Origin: Histomonas meleagridis
Taxonomy: Eukaryota; Parabasalia; Tritrichomonadida; Dientamoebidae
Direction of reading: 5' to 3'
DNA: 64,000 nt
Assembly (NCBI GenBank): GCA_020186115.1
Contig: WSYJ01000142.1
Coordinates: 1 to 64,000 of the forward strand
The notes under the pieces were generated by a model that saw only the letters and a list, made by a program, of their open reading frames with translations, had not been told where the DNA came from and made no database searches. The position numbers and the translations under genes are program-made. This document shows, one piece after another, positions 30,001 through 40,400 of the stretch (positions within the stretch are counted from its first letter, which is position 1; every line of letters begins with the position of its first letter).

Positions 30001-33000
30001 AAGAATTTCTTTAATATCTAAATCAACAAAAATTGAATTTCCAAAATTAATTTTTGCATTTGCTGAAAAAGGACTTAATAAATATCTTTCATTTATATTA
30101 ATTTGGAAATTCTCAAAACAAAATGTTCCTGATTGATCTTCATTAAAATTACCTTTGATTTCATTAAATGATACTCCTAATTTAATTGGAGAATTTTGTT
30201 TATCTAAAACAATTAATGAAACACTTGGATTTGTAATTGATAACTTTCCAATTACATTTGGTATTTGAATTGGTTTATTATCAACTTCTTCTATAACTTC
30301 AGTAATTACAATAACATTTTCTTTAGTTATAGAATTAGAAGGAATTTCTTCAACTTTTGGTTTTATTTCAAAGAATTGTTGTAATTCAAATATCCATCTG
30401 AAGTCTAAACTTGCAATTGGATCAATAATTGAACAATTAATTTCATGCGTATTATCTTTTCCTTTGTATACAAAATCAATTGCATTTTTATTAATGTTAC
30501 CAATACTTAATAATGTTTTATCATTTGAAGTAGCTGATAATGATTGAAGTTTAACATTTGCATTTATATTTGATGGTAACATTACTACATTTAAAAATAA
30601 GTCTTTAAGTAAAAAATGACTTTGAATAGAATCGTCACTATTTAAAAGAGTAATTTCAAATTGTTGTAATGCGATTTTTGCTAAAAATGATGGAATTGAC
30701 TTAGGTTGACTTGATTGATTTGATTGAGTTTGTTCATTTTTATCATTTTCAATAATTTCTGTGTTATTTGATTGAGACTTAGGAATTAAATTCTTAAATT
30801 GATCAACAAGTGAAAGAATTTTTATTAATTGTTGCTTTTTCAATTTAAGTTGTATTTTAGATAATTCGAACATTAATTTAAACATTTCAATTGATTTAAT
30901 TTCTATAAATGATTTATCAAACTTGATTTTAGAAGAAAATGGTGTACATAAATATTCATCTCCTGATTTCAATTCGAAACCAGAAAATTCTATTTGGAAA
31001 CGATCATAAAATGAATTTGTATCATTTATATTTCGAGGAATTGGATCATTAGTTTTTATTAAAAATGAACCAAATGAAACTGAAAATGAAGAATTTTCAA
31101 ATGGTATAATTATTGTTGGTGCAGCTATTTGAATATTAATTCTTAAAATCGGATGTCTTTGTAATATTTGTTCAATAATAAATTGATTCATTTCTCTTTT
31201 AGTTTGTACTTGTTGTTCTGTTTGCTTGTGTACTTTATTATTCGTTATAACATTACTTTGTTGTTCTTTTTGTGGTATTTCAACGAATTTAAGAATTGAT
31301 GGAATCCATTGTAAATCAATAAAAATTGTTGGACGAGCAGTTTCTAAAGATAATTTAATATCATTTTCAACTTTTAATAATTCCATGTTAATTGCAGATT
31401 GTTCATTTGTACCGAAATTCACAATTTCTTTTTCTTGAGAACCTTTTATTAAAATAAATTGTAATAAAAATGAAGCTTCTGTTTTTGTTAAAATTGATGA
31501 CATATTTGCTTTAATGTTATTAATTTCAGAATACATACAAGATGAATTTGTGATTGAATCCATTAAATTTAATGAAATTTTACCAAATTTACAATCTAAA
31601 ATTATTGATGATTGTGAAGGTTGTGTTTGTTTTGATACAATTTTCTTGTTATTATTATTTTGTTTTTCTTCTTCTTCATATGTTGATAAATTATCATTTT
31701 TAGGTAATATGTCTGTTATTGATAATATAGACAAATAATCTTCACGGAATAATTCAAATTGAATTGCAGGAATATATAATGAAAGTCGAGTCATTCCAAT
31801 AGAACGTAACTGAATAAATGATTGATAAAGTGAAACATTAAATTCAACTGGATTACATAGAAAATGATCATTAACCTTAATTTGAAACCCTGTAATTTTA
31901 AGTAAAAATTGATCAAAGTATGAATCAACTTTATCAACTGAACGTGGCTCATTATATGGAACATTTGTTATATCAATATTACCGAAATCTATAGAAATTG
32001 GTTGTGCTGTAGGAACAGTAATTGATGGTGAATCAAAATGTATATCAACCAAAAAATTTTTATGCGCTGCTAAAAGATCTTCTATTTCTGGTATTGTATT
32101 ATCTCTTTTAACTTTCTCTGGTGCACCTTCTTCTTGTTGAATACCTGAAGAAGCATTCAGAAACGCTTGAATTTGATCGATTAAACTAAAATCTGCGAAA
32201 AATTCTGATTGAGTACAATTCACCTTTAAACTTTGTTCATTTGTAGCCTTATTGTTAGATAATTTTAATAAGCAACAATTATCCATTTTTTCATTTTTAG
32301 TTAGTTTGAAAATTGCTTTATCATTTGAAGTATTATTTAATAGTAATAATTCATTAATTGTTCCATCAATATTTATTATATCGCCTTCTTGTAATAGACT
32401 TCCTTTAAATAGATTAAGGTTAAATGTTGCTAACTTATCTTTATCATTCAGATTCAATGAAACTTTCAATGCAGATATAACAAATTCAATTAAATTCTTA
32501 TTTGTTTGTGCTTCATTAATTTTCGGTTTTCCAGCTGCTAATTCTTCAAGTTCTTCTTTTTGTAACTTAAGAGCTTTATCTTTAAACATTTGCGTTTCTG
32601 TAATTCTCTTAGCATATAATCGTAAAAGAATTACAACATCAGTTCCAAACTTTTCTTGTAATTTATCAAGTTCTTCTTGGTCCTTTTTCGGGTTTGGCTT
32701 TGTTAACATTGTTGATAAATCTTTTAGATACTTTTTCCTATTCTTTAAGAAAGTTAATGCTGTCTTTGGATCGAAAACAATTGGATTTCTCTTTTTGATT
32801 GTACAATTATAAAAGAATCGCCACCATAGCCCTGATGAACGTGGAGACCGAGGTTCTCTATTTGGTTTTCCACAACTTGAAAAGAATCTTCTTCGATTGA
32901 ATCGCGTTTGTTCCATTTGAAGTTCTCTTATAACTCTGTATTGTGATGAACTAAGTGAAAGATTAATAATATTAGTAGAGAATTTCAGCAAGTTTGAAAA

Positions 33001-33744
33001 GTCTAAAACTTCTTTGATATTATGAACAAGAACACCTTGTATAGAAAAGTTGTGTAAAATAAATTGGTGTTCACTTGAAATTGCTTCTTTCATCTTCGCT
33101 TTGAAATTTGTAGAATCATCAAATGATTGTGTATCAGTATCTAAATATATCGAAAGACCTTTAAGTGAAACAACTTTCCTGAGAACATTAGGGGTTGTTG
33201 GAACAAAGACTTCTTTCATGTTTTCATCAACAGTAAAAACGGATATTGACGGGATAATGATTCCAAAAGCAACACGTTTGTTTCCAATGTGATGTTCAAC
33301 TCGAATATGAATATCAGTGATATTTACTCTTAAGTTGTTAATAATTGTGCCAACTAGCCCGCCAAGTAAATCGCCTGAAGAAACATTTTGTTCTTTTAGC
33401 GAAGCATCAAGCTCACCATATTGACTGATTGTAGATGCTGAATCCCCCTCAATTAAAACACGGCCAACAATTTTTCCAAGTAAAAAAATTTGATTAATTT
33501 CAACTTCGCATGGAGAAGTTTTAAGTTTCATATAAGGAACTTTTAAAAACAAACTGCTGATTAGCCCTTGTGAAACCTCAAGGGGTAGCTGGTGTTCGAT
33601 TAATGCAGATTTTTTTATTAATAAATTCTCTAAAGATACTTTTCCTGAAAGCAAAGCGATTTTAAGACTTTTGGTGTCAATGCGGTCAACATATTTATCT
33701 AAAATATATGATAGAACAGTTGAAACAAGAGATTCGAAAACCAT
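24094..33744 (-). CDS. VPS13: VPS13-family bridge-like lipid transfer protein
   Basis: 3216 residues, typical for VPS13. The N-terminus is a chorein domain (MVFESLVSTVLSYILDKYV, then LKIALLSGKVSLENL and PYMKLKTSPCEVEI). A long middle with repeated-beta-groove character follows, including Asn/Gln-rich low-complexity linkers. A VPS13 adaptor-binding (VAB) region begins near 2093 (NATGIKIDVFVTSQITLLP) and includes LRLRNDFPFPIYL near 2504. The C-terminal ATG2-like helices hold AFTGGIDSFKNNIVDGFTG and GAIGAFLGIGKGLIGVV near 2985-3060. A PH-like end (NWFALTQRYLFVV) sits near 3130-3205. VPS13 proteins span contact sites and channel lipids between membranes. It is convergent with MGL and divergent from the isomerase gene. 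Confidence 0.95.
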   Translation of the reverse strand: MVFESLVSTVLSYILDKYVDRIDTKSLKIALLSGKVSLENLLIKKSALIEHQLPLEVSQGLISSLFLKVPYMKLKTSPCEVEINQIFLLGKIVGRVLIEGDSASTISQYGELDASLKEQNVSSGDLLGGLVGTIINNLRVNITDIHIRVEHHIGNKRVAFGIIIPSISVFTVDENMKEVFVPTTPNVLRKVVSLKGLSIYLDTDTQSFDDSTNFKAKMKEAISSEHQFILHNFSIQGVLVHNIKEVLDFSNLLKFSTNIINLSLSSSQYRVIRELQMEQTRFNRRRFFSSCGKPNREPRSPRSSGLWWRFFYNCTIKKRNPIVFDPKTALTFLKNRKKYLKDLSTMLTKPNPKKDQEELDKLQEKFGTDVVILLRLYAKRITETQMFKDKALKLQKEELEELAAGKPKINEAQTNKNLIEFVISALKVSLNLNDKDKLATFNLNLFKGSLLQEGDIINIDGTINELLLLNNTSNDKAIFKLTKNEKMDNCCLLKLSNNKATNEQSLKVNCTQSEFFADFSLIDQIQAFLNASSGIQQEEGAPEKVKRDNTIPEIEDLLAAHKNFLVDIHFDSPSITVPTAQPISIDFGNIDITNVPYNEPRSVDKVDSYFDQFLLKITGFQIKVNDHFLCNPVEFNVSLYQSFIQLRSIGMTRLSLYIPAIQFELFREDYLSILSITDILPKNDNLSTYEEEEKQNNNNKKIVSKQTQPSQSSIILDCKFGKISLNLMDSITNSSCMYSEINNIKANMSSILTKTEASFLLQFILIKGSQEKEIVNFGTNEQSAINMELLKVENDIKLSLETARPTIFIDLQWIPSILKFVEIPQKEQQSNVITNNKVHKQTEQQVQTKREMNQFIIEQILQRHPILRINIQIAAPTIIIPFENSSFSVSFGSFLIKTNDPIPRNINDTNSFYDRFQIEFSGFELKSGDEYLCTPFSSKIKFDKSFIEIKSIEMFKLMFELSKIQLKLKKQQLIKILSLVDQFKNLIPKSQSNNTEIIENDKNEQTQSNQSSQPKSIPSFLAKIALQQFEITLLNSDDSIQSHFLLKDLFLNVVMLPSNINANVKLQSLSATSNDKTLLSIGNINKNAIDFVYKGKDNTHEINCSIIDPIASLDFRWIFELQQFFEIKPKVEEIPSNSITKENVIVITEVIEEVDNKPIQIPNVIGKLSITNPSVSLIVLDKQNSPIKLGVSFNEIKGNFNEDQSGTFCFENFQININERYLLSPFSANAKINFGNSIFVDLDIKEILLAFQSTDYQLLMEIIEYIPAVLLPQKSITQSNQQKQITKTQNKNQNGIFGLKFNLNHIGFSIKEKEQNLIDFNFNSIYVLIDPNGSINVKLDSFISSDFITSNSGDFISMKYPLNIKMDKEKMEVILPSHTEIKLKQEVLQKIISILIPTNEQILDYVKPQSKQTKKVIQKQNNSNKTNLILVKLEDFNVYFSNNESDYGKFSLEKIDLEMKSVGNVSTITINVIKPLFLMFQTPLLETKSLSVKYSNDFIGFRTDEINVNCNYNDIMKFVEFFTKLIPQKQQTNAVVKKEPKPISFPSYSYQVDINKLNISILPNNFSIIFDKFVINSESPQKLSILLNLLSFNTNDFTILSLTKMNIPVLLDLNKSPPKLKENADESILSQYQNIDYDILHGVDIKLSFDSISFIYDNETLLSLCELIKGLMNLKPKNNEKRIEEKEELSPFEFNVKFDAMIHQINISFRQEITNLIISNISFLMLNDDKKVQIRSISCAEIGKENQLYPLEMISSKNETNVIELEMKHDKIQASINSLQIFVNYKLLTNIISIIMQCPFLTYQFTEKEETDQIQPQNNNEVIEKKSLSIDLKINNFSVNLPVQFGITNDILKATLTFQFKSNDSTLFLSLDSLDCQFFQYKGTIYPPFISGINLGFLKDRNTISIYTEPASISICICDITSIFLLYKGIMNFISSLNLPNSNKQNNNNKKSNNNNEINDINNLIININTNEIKINLNRERLSGISLFRTQINPIHGTLDLSKEVSLDIDIHSFDFLNEGSSQWRMILEPMVMRIIFQLGNPLKFAVDFQTPLNINISSRAVQSLLNYIQEINESINSNKIPIQEIPKYQIINATGIKIDVFVTSQITLLPNTSKEFTINEETPIKIFIEKQKPVEVIASKLYYPNFITRSIVVFKQKTTKGIKLIISSLIQIQNKTNVTLYLMIQKKWKKFEKVIQLPAKSTSSLPYTVIPTEPFALTDNSELTSFKHSTFLLKNIKKQSDLIPSIINKKPINLVLYAKYQSTTNILNLRIEPQAELHNNIPLPLTVHLFKSNSEFIIQPYQSVSVLDLDITSKQFEAYYAISKGPMSKKTSVPIKKNIISPIKISVIEAQACSVSFAVEATKKPKCQQVHFNYYPPTVVFNQSHKNLYCIDINYNQILTQFFPRIEGANQNDDGILFFSHDAYFSNKKKKENENRLPMKVFMNKIENISVNTIECTTSNVSDPLLIQNNQNQNLFTPLFYNIKSNEPFSHSTIVTITPYLRLRNDFPFPIYLQPIHENQLIGDLICFEPGKLIQIDIASKSFEYGLKFDPNISDYIKIILSDPIHTTFIFDKHLIEINIQIVKTEIHTYLKPALLPQPLMITNLIQDEKIKISQMNTNCYNEIYPEATTIFAYKDPFGIPNLNLFIKDKKYELNLTNINEPIQIDDLLFYEIILNEDRTKTIIISNEPIEQDKPKQFEFKLKLPLIELTLLDHESNEIALLSLNGIQFEFNSSQFIEMNFIMHSLQLDDLHPLAVLRVAAAGYPQTDEENLVEFKSTMFQNTALFTACKDISLTIEPIILFLDLAFISDILYFLQYELLLTNTKNTKIEPPKPISEISNKASDPFTAKYFIINQIVTTLFIRSKTTRPNRFPNSMLALRVIPDITNGHIVLPAFEFEECTMSQSYVQKEIISPIIKSGISQGVKLLFKTDIFMASTGNKSSNFAKSGNKIDIQSMGSTVLFSTGEAALNVASKLLHFVSFDSGGGINRVNTTAKQAFTGGIDSFKNNIVDGFTGIIMQPIRMAKEHGAIGAFLGIGKGLIGVVTKPIAGIVDVGLGSFSAARKFFSGQDEDVIPPVRLPRAMPMIDVEEAFKDIHIDNIEKFKDFMDGAQFAFQIYRNGLYEERIEMFVMDLKSKNWFALTQRYLFVVNNELDVVESIELKDVKGLKRDGTKAKIVANAVIKDKEIEIEFTSMNEANSFLDLARYKSMSLSIGE

Positions 33745-34222
33745 CTGAAACCCTTTGTTGGTTTGACTTTTTGAAAGAGCATGTCAGAAAAGTTCTTTTA
33801 TGAATTCACACAAATTTGTGCTTCACGATTAAAAGCATTTCAAAATGTTTTTTTTGGCATGCCAAAAGCAATCGCAATTATCTCTAAAATTTTTCGGAAA
33901 CAACAAAAAAATACGATGTTCCCTGTTACCTTAATGAATGTTCCTCATTTATCAAATAATTTCGCAACAATTTTTTGATCAATCTTAAATTGTTCAAAAA
34001 TAATTTAAAATATTAGCAGACCAAGAAGTTGCATTTCATAAGTTACTTCTATTTTCTTAATAAAAATTTTTATTATCTCCATTTAGGACAGAAGATTTTA
34101 AATAAAAAGTAATTTTCCACAAGGCATGATTGCACGCTAAAAAATTGAATGCAAATGTAAAATTTCTGTCTGAATTAGCCGACCATTTTCCTCTCAAAAT
34201 TTGAGTGGCCATATCACTCTTC
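33745..34222. promoter_or_regulatory. Divergent promoter region of VPS13 and glucose-6-phosphate isomerase
   Basis: 478 bp between two starts. Before the isomerase, TCACT at 34214-34218 fits the TCAYW initiator, only 4 nt before ATG at 34223. On the VPS13 side no clear initiator is visible. A 65-codon plus-strand frame at 33781-33978 has no recognisable content and I treat it as chance. Confidence 0.55.
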
Positions 34223-35842
34223 ATGACCGAAACTTTCGTAGATAACGAATCTGGTTTCAGACTTGACATCCACTTTGAAAATGTTTTCAAGAGCATCCCA
34301 GATGTTATGGCTGAACAACAACCAAAGATTGAAAAAGCTCTCAAATTAATAGAAAGAATGGAAAATGGTGAAATTGTTAACCATACAGCAGTTGTTGCCG
34401 AATCCGAAGATCGTCAAGTTGATCACTACAACTTGAGAATGGTTGAAGAAAAGGTTAAGGGCAAGTCACTTGCTCATACCCTCAAACTTTGGGAAGAAAC
34501 TCTTGACTTTGCCAGGAAAGTTGAATCTGGTGAAATCAAGCCATCCAATGCTGACAAGTATGAAACCATTATCTTCAACGGAATTGGTGGTTCATATCTT
34601 GGTCCATTAATGCTTATCATTGCCAAGTATGGTATGGATTACAACACCACTGCTAACCTTCCATTCAAGATCTACTTCATTTCCAACACTGATTCTGACA
34701 TGTATCATCAAATTGTCAAATCCATCAACATTGAGAAATCCATCATGGTTCATCTTTCCAAGAGTGGTACCACCTCCGAAACAGCCGGTAACATGCACAC
34801 CTGGATGTCGATGTGTGAATCCAAGAATCTCCCAGTTGGTGAACACAACGCTTGTGTTACCATTGCTGATTCACTTCTTGACAAGATTGCCAAGGACAAG
34901 AAATTCATCCGTGATTGGCATATGGAAATTGATACCGGTGGTCGTACCTCTGTTTGCTCCGAAATCGGCATGGTTCCATGCGCCTTTGCACATCTTGACT
35001 TCGCAGCCTTCATCAAAGGTATGTCACATATGGATTGCTTGACACGTCGTCCAACTGAGAATCCCGCCGCATTACTTGCTGCCATTATCGACAAGAACTC
35101 ACAAATCAATGGCTTCAAGAACATGATTGTTCTTTGCTACAGTGAATTTATGCGCGAATATGCACATTACCTCCAACAATTATACATGGAATCCTTAGGT
35201 AAGGAATACAAAGTCGATGGCACTGAAGCACGTGTTGGCCAAACAGTCTTTGGAGGCGTTGGAACAGGCGAACAACATTCCTTCATGCAACAAGTACAAA
35301 AAGGCCTCGGCGATTGTTTTGTTCGTTTAATCTCATTCGAGAAGCGCGAGAACGATTACTACAATGCACAAGCAGGTTCAATGGGCCGTCAATTACTTGC
35401 ATTCCTTAAAGGCACTGAGAAGGCGTTGTTGAAGAACAAGAGGCCATTCATTACATCATCATTCCATGAACGTAACGAATTCACATTCGGTATGATGATT
35501 GCATTGGAAGAAAGAATCGTTTCATTCCTCGCGGCATTCATGGACATCAACGCTTATGACCAACCCGGAGTACAGGACGGAAAACTCGCTGCGTCTGGCG
35601 TCAATAAGATATCCGCCGAAATTGTGAAGAAACTTGCCGAAAAGCCAAACGTGAAGGGTACAGCGGCAGAAGTGTTGAAGCAACTCGCAATCGAAGGAGA
35701 GTACTACGAAGCAGAAGCAATTCTTAATGATATTTATAATAACGCTAAGGTAGAAAACGCTTATCCAGAAATTAAGGATATTAATGCTAAGAGAGAATAT
35801 AACGCACAGGCAAAACAATACGTCTTCGAGTTCTCTAAGTAA
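34223..35842 (+). CDS. GPI: Glucose-6-phosphate isomerase
   Basis: 539 residues from the ATG at 34223 (MTETFVDNESGF); an upstream in-frame GTG is not used. Interconverts glucose 6-phosphate and fructose 6-phosphate in glycolysis. Family landmarks: GIGGSYLGP, sugar-phosphate site LSKSGTTSET, DTGGRTSVCSEIGM (where the usual aromatic after GGR is threonine), KVDGTEARVGQTVFGG with GTGEQHSFMQ, and the C-terminal DINAYDQPGVQDGK. All expected catalytic segments are present. Codon use is C-ending and biased, a mark of high expression. Stop TAA is followed by A. The initiator 4 nt upstream implies an extremely short 5' UTR. Confidence 0.96.
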   Translation: MTETFVDNESGFRLDIHFENVFKSIPDVMAEQQPKIEKALKLIERMENGEIVNHTAVVAESEDRQVDHYNLRMVEEKVKGKSLAHTLKLWEETLDFARKVESGEIKPSNADKYETIIFNGIGGSYLGPLMLIIAKYGMDYNTTANLPFKIYFISNTDSDMYHQIVKSINIEKSIMVHLSKSGTTSETAGNMHTWMSMCESKNLPVGEHNACVTIADSLLDKIAKDKKFIRDWHMEIDTGGRTSVCSEIGMVPCAFAHLDFAAFIKGMSHMDCLTRRPTENPAALLAAIIDKNSQINGFKNMIVLCYSEFMREYAHYLQQLYMESLGKEYKVDGTEARVGQTVFGGVGTGEQHSFMQQVQKGLGDCFVRLISFEKRENDYYNAQAGSMGRQLLAFLKGTEKALLKNKRPFITSSFHERNEFTFGMMIALEERIVSFLAAFMDINAYDQPGVQDGKLAASGVNKISAEIVKKLAEKPNVKGTAAEVLKQLAIEGEYYEAEAILNDIYNNAKVENAYPEIKDINAKREYNAQAKQYVFEFSK

Positions 35843-36614
35843 AGATAAAATAAGCATTAAATTGTTGAATCAACAAAAGACTTCTTCATAACATTAATAT
35901 GGTAATCGATTTTTGTGTTTATTCTGATTTCTATATATTTCTAGAATTTGCTTCGCGTATTTGAGGAGCGAAGCAAACAAATAGAAAATTGAAAATTTCT
36001 CAATGAGAAATACACAGAAATTATAAAAAAGTTAAGCATAGAATATCAAAGTACGTATTATGTAATTCCAATAATTTTGCTTCGATAAATTTTTATCATG
36101 ATTAAAACACAGTTCGCGAACCGAATGTTTTCAAAAAATTTTAGATTACCAAATTTGATTAGTGGATTCCATGGAACAGAAGTAAATACTTCAAAATATT
36201 GTATTATGGAAGATTTTGAAAAAGTGCATCCATAAGAAGACCATCTTGGGGCGTATCGTTTCTATTATTTACCACTGTATTATTTTATTAATTTTATTAT
36301 TAAACAAAGAGACCCTCAAAAAGTGCAAAAATAAAAAAATTTTTTAGATCTAAAACTCAGGATCCTGAATCCTGATTCTAATGGAAAGTAAATCAAATAG
36401 TTTAATAAATTTATCATGCTAATGATATCAAAGCATGTTTCCAAATTTGAATATTCAAAAAACTGGATTAACATAATTTTAAATTTCTTTTTTCTTTCTA
36501 TAATCAAATAATGCATTTTACAATTTATATACTTAAATTGAAGTAAAATATATGATCATTTATAAATAATAATTTATTTTTAAGTTTATTCATAGCTCAA
36601 GTTAAAATAAACAT
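35843..36614. other. Intergenic region with a 10-bp stem-loop
   Basis: Convergent gap after the isomerase. TTTGCTTCGC at 35947-35956 and GCGAAGCAAA at 35968-35977 form a perfect 10-bp stem with an 11-nt loop, 105 nt past the stop. A 10-bp palindrome GTTCGCGAAC lies at about 36112-36121. Otherwise AT-rich without genes. Confidence 0.6.
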
Positions 36615-37307
36615 TCAACTCATAGCAAAGTTGAGTAACATTTCCTCTGTTACATTACTTGGCAGCCAGTGCGGAGTGTTCTGTCTTTCCTTTGCCCATT
36701 TCCGAATTTGGTACTTTCTTTTCCTTATAATTTCGCTTAGTTTTAATGCTGAAATATTTGTTTTGTCTGACAGTTCTTGTAGATCGTTTTCTGTAATTTT
36801 TTGTGAAATATTTCTCGAAAAGAAAAATGTGTTAATGATTTCATTTTGCCACTCTTCGATCTTTTTGAAGCATTTTTCTTTAAATTTTGGAGTTAAATTA
36901 AATTCTTTTTGAATTGCATTTTCAAGCTTTTTGTTTAATTCTTTGATTGATTCAACAAACATTTCAATTTCGGTAATAATTTGATCACGTTTTGGATATC
37001 TACAATTATAATGCTGAAGAAGTTTATTATGAAAAAGTGTGAATAGATAAGATTTAAGATGAGAATAAACTAATAAATTTCGAATTATTAACGATTTAGA
37101 AACCAACCCTATTAAATCTAAATTCTGAAGAAGAGAGAGATCTGGTTTTGGAATTTGAATTATTGGTATTTCAAATTGAAAGTTTAAAGAATTAATTTCT
37201 CCACTTGGCGTTAATGATGACATTTCGATCACTTGTTCTTGCCATAGATAAGCAGCTTTTTCATTTGCATCTGGTAGCCAATTTGGGAAATCTAAATCAA
37301 TTTCCAT
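36615..37307 (-). CDS. Hypothetical protein with homeodomain-like helical C-terminus
   Basis: 230 residues from the ATG at 37307 (MEIDLDFPNWLPDANEK); the frame upstream of it opens with TTG. The middle is helical. Residues ~150-210 (FKKIEEWQNEIINTFF, ITENDLQELSDKTNIS, LSEIIRKRKYQIRKWAKER) have the spacing of a TALE-type homeodomain, with a basic third helix, but the hallmark WF-x-N is not clearly kept. A DNA-binding role is therefore only a suggestion. No signal peptide or membrane span. It is divergent from the cyclase-like gene with 158 bp between the starts. Confidence 0.5.
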   Translation of the reverse strand: MEIDLDFPNWLPDANEKAAYLWQEQVIEMSSLTPSGEINSLNFQFEIPIIQIPKPDLSLLQNLDLIGLVSKSLIIRNLLVYSHLKSYLFTLFHNKLLQHYNCRYPKRDQIITEIEMFVESIKELNKKLENAIQKEFNLTPKFKEKCFKKIEEWQNEIINTFFFSRNISQKITENDLQELSDKTNISALKLSEIIRKRKYQIRKWAKERQNTPHWLPSNVTEEMLLNFAMS

Positions 37308-37465
37308 ATCTTTCAGGAAAATGCCATTCAAAAAATTCAATTCTATGCATCAAAATTGAATAAGACCACTGTTAATTAAATGATTTACATATCTGTAACA
37401 GGGCACCCCTAATATTTTATAAACTTATCAAAATTACAAGTAAGGTACAAGCAATATCTTTCGCT

Positions 37466-40400
37466 ATGAACCAGCAATTAACAAATACCAAGCCTAAAAC
37501 CAAAAGGAAAATTGCTGGGCTGGGCCGAATTTCACGTCTTATGAATGATATTAATTATTTTTTATGGAAGCATCAAATTTTGAATCAATTTTTTTCATAT
37601 CTCTTTCTATTTTTGCTTATCATCTGTGATTTTATTTTTACGCTTCCACAGTCAGCTAAAGAAAGTCAGTCAATAGGATTCGAGAAGTCATTATTTCTTA
37701 TTTTTATCGGTGTTAATCCAAGTCCAAATGAATCAACAACAATCTCAAGTTTCTTTGCTATAACAAATTTAGTTATATTGATATTTATTATTTTTCAACT
37801 TGTTATTATTCTTACCCGTGAAATATCACATTTTATTCATACAAAAACATTATCAGCCTTAGTTTTCTATGTGATGCCCATGTATTCACCAATTGCTTTT
37901 ATATTTTTTTCACGTTATTATAGTCAATTATCCAATTATACATTTTTATATTATTTATTACTATTTTCAAATGTATGTCTTCTTTTATTCTTTTTCTTTG
38001 TATCAGTTTTTTGTTCTATTTCACCGTATCCAATTACACATATCTTTTTTACGCAAAGTACAATCCAATCACTTATTACAATTTTTATGTTTATAGTTTC
38101 CCATCAAATTCTCCCATTTGTCTCTGGCTCGTCATCAATTATTTATATCTCATTGATGCTTCAAGGCATTGGAATTATGTTTTTTTGTTTTCAGCAAGTT
38201 TACATGTCAGCGGTTTTAACGGTTTTGCTACAATTTTATCAATTTTTTTCATTTTTTACCACGTTTGCACGAATTTTATCCTCTGATGGTTCCTCATTTC
38301 AAATTTTGATAGTTTTACTTATTGTCTCATTTATATTATCAATCATTCTCTATGTTATCCGAATTCACATTCGACGATTGAAAGGCGGATATTATTTACT
38401 TCTGTCTAAGTTAATCTCAGGAATGCCTGATGCATATCAAATCATTCGTAACATAAATTTTGATTCTATTCCGACATTATATAAACGAATGATAGTTCGA
38501 GCGATTATATCATATGAACCACCAGAATTAAAACCTGTTTATGATTCATATAAAAGATCATCACACAGCGGATTATTTAGTGAACTTTTTTTTCTACAGT
38601 TATTAAAGTTTGTTGTTACATTATGTGAAGGAAGACCAAATTTAGAATTGATAAAACAAAAAATCGAAAAATTTTTCACATTAAAAAAAACATTTTGGGA
38701 AGAAACATATTTATCGAATTACGCACGATTACCACAAATATCAGCAAAGATCGGGAAGCTTCGATTTCTAATCGAGAATCGATTACAAGTTATGGAAGAA
38801 CAATATCCGAACAATAATGAAATCGAAATGTTATATAATTCGATTAGAAATGAACAAAATTCAAATAATATATCAAATGTATATATATATTTAATAATAT
38901 TAATTTTACTTTTCGGAATACTTTTTTTGATTTTTCCTTCTTATTTTTGTAATAATGATATTTCTACTTATGAACAATTTAATCGAATTCGTTTATTCAT
39001 TTCTTCTTTGTCTATTTCGATTACTGAGTTTTATCCAAATGTGACTATTGGTAAATATTATAATGAATCATTAAGTAATTGGAACGTAATTAAAAACTTC
39101 GATATTTTTCATAATAGTTATAATGATACAATTATTAATGATTTAATTGAGGAATATTTAAATGATCGAATTTCATTTTATGAAAATCGTAATTATAATT
39201 TAACAATATATGATATATTTAAATATATTTTTGATCAAAATAATGAATTCGAATATAATTTCCATAGTTATTTCGATATAATTAAAATTCCGGAAATATT
39301 TTTTTTGATTTTATTCATTTTAATTTGTGTTATAATATTTTTTTATATTACAACAACTTATACCAATAAAATTCATAAAATATTTTATCAATTTCAATTT
39401 TTCTCTAAACAAAAAATTATTTCATATTTTAATATTAAACCAATTAAAGAAATAATCATTCCACGACAATTTAATTATGTTGAATGGGAAACCACATTTT
39501 ATTATATATTAAAATTATTTATTTTAATTATTTCATTTGTATTAATATGGATATTTTCATATGAATATTTAAAATTATTAAGTAATAATGTGACGTTATT
39601 TGAGAATCAAAGTTTAGGTTATTTACATAGTCATTTAGGATATTTATCTTTTTCGGAATTGTTATATTTCTCTAATCAAAATATAACATTCCAAATAATA
39701 CCTATGAGTGAAAAGACTGATATTCATTTTAATTATTTGTGTCAAAATGATGATACTTTAGGATTTATATCTTATATACCTAAAGAATCATTATATATCA
39801 TTGTGTCTTTTTTAACTAATTCTCCACATGATTTTTCTATAACACAATTAAAAGAAATTGTTTATACATTTTATAATAACTTCTTCGAAAATGATACTCC
39901 TATTTTTTATGAGAAATTAATTTTCACGATACAATTTTCATATATTTTATTTATGATGATTGTAGTTTTTATTTTTTCGTTGTTTTTAGTGATAACTTTC
40001 GAACTTTATGCTTCATATATATATAATGAACATATAATTCTATACAATGAGTTTTGTAATAAAACTCAATATATTAATATGGTAATGCCTTATTACCTTA
40101 ATGAGGATATACCTTTAAATATAATAATTGTTACTTCTGATAAAAACCAAATTAAATTTAGTACAAAAATGGCACAAAGAAATTATGGAAATTTAAAATA
40201 TAAAACGTTAAATCAAATCGATTTCGGTGTAATTCATACAATTGATATATTAAAAGTAATAAGTGAATTACAAACAACAAATTCAATAAAAGAATTTAAT
40301 AAAATTATTTCCGATGATGATAAATCTGCTTTAATTATACCCAATTATAGGGCTAAAAATGGTTTCTTCACATTGAAGTCATTCATTTTAATCGAAGATT

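Noticed and set aside
32252-32812. 186-codon plus-strand ORF within VPS13
   Set aside because: Antisense shadow of VPS13; composition mirrors the opposite strand.
33781-33978. 65-codon ORF between VPS13 and GPI
   Set aside because: No recognisable motif, and it occupies the likely promoter region of both genes.
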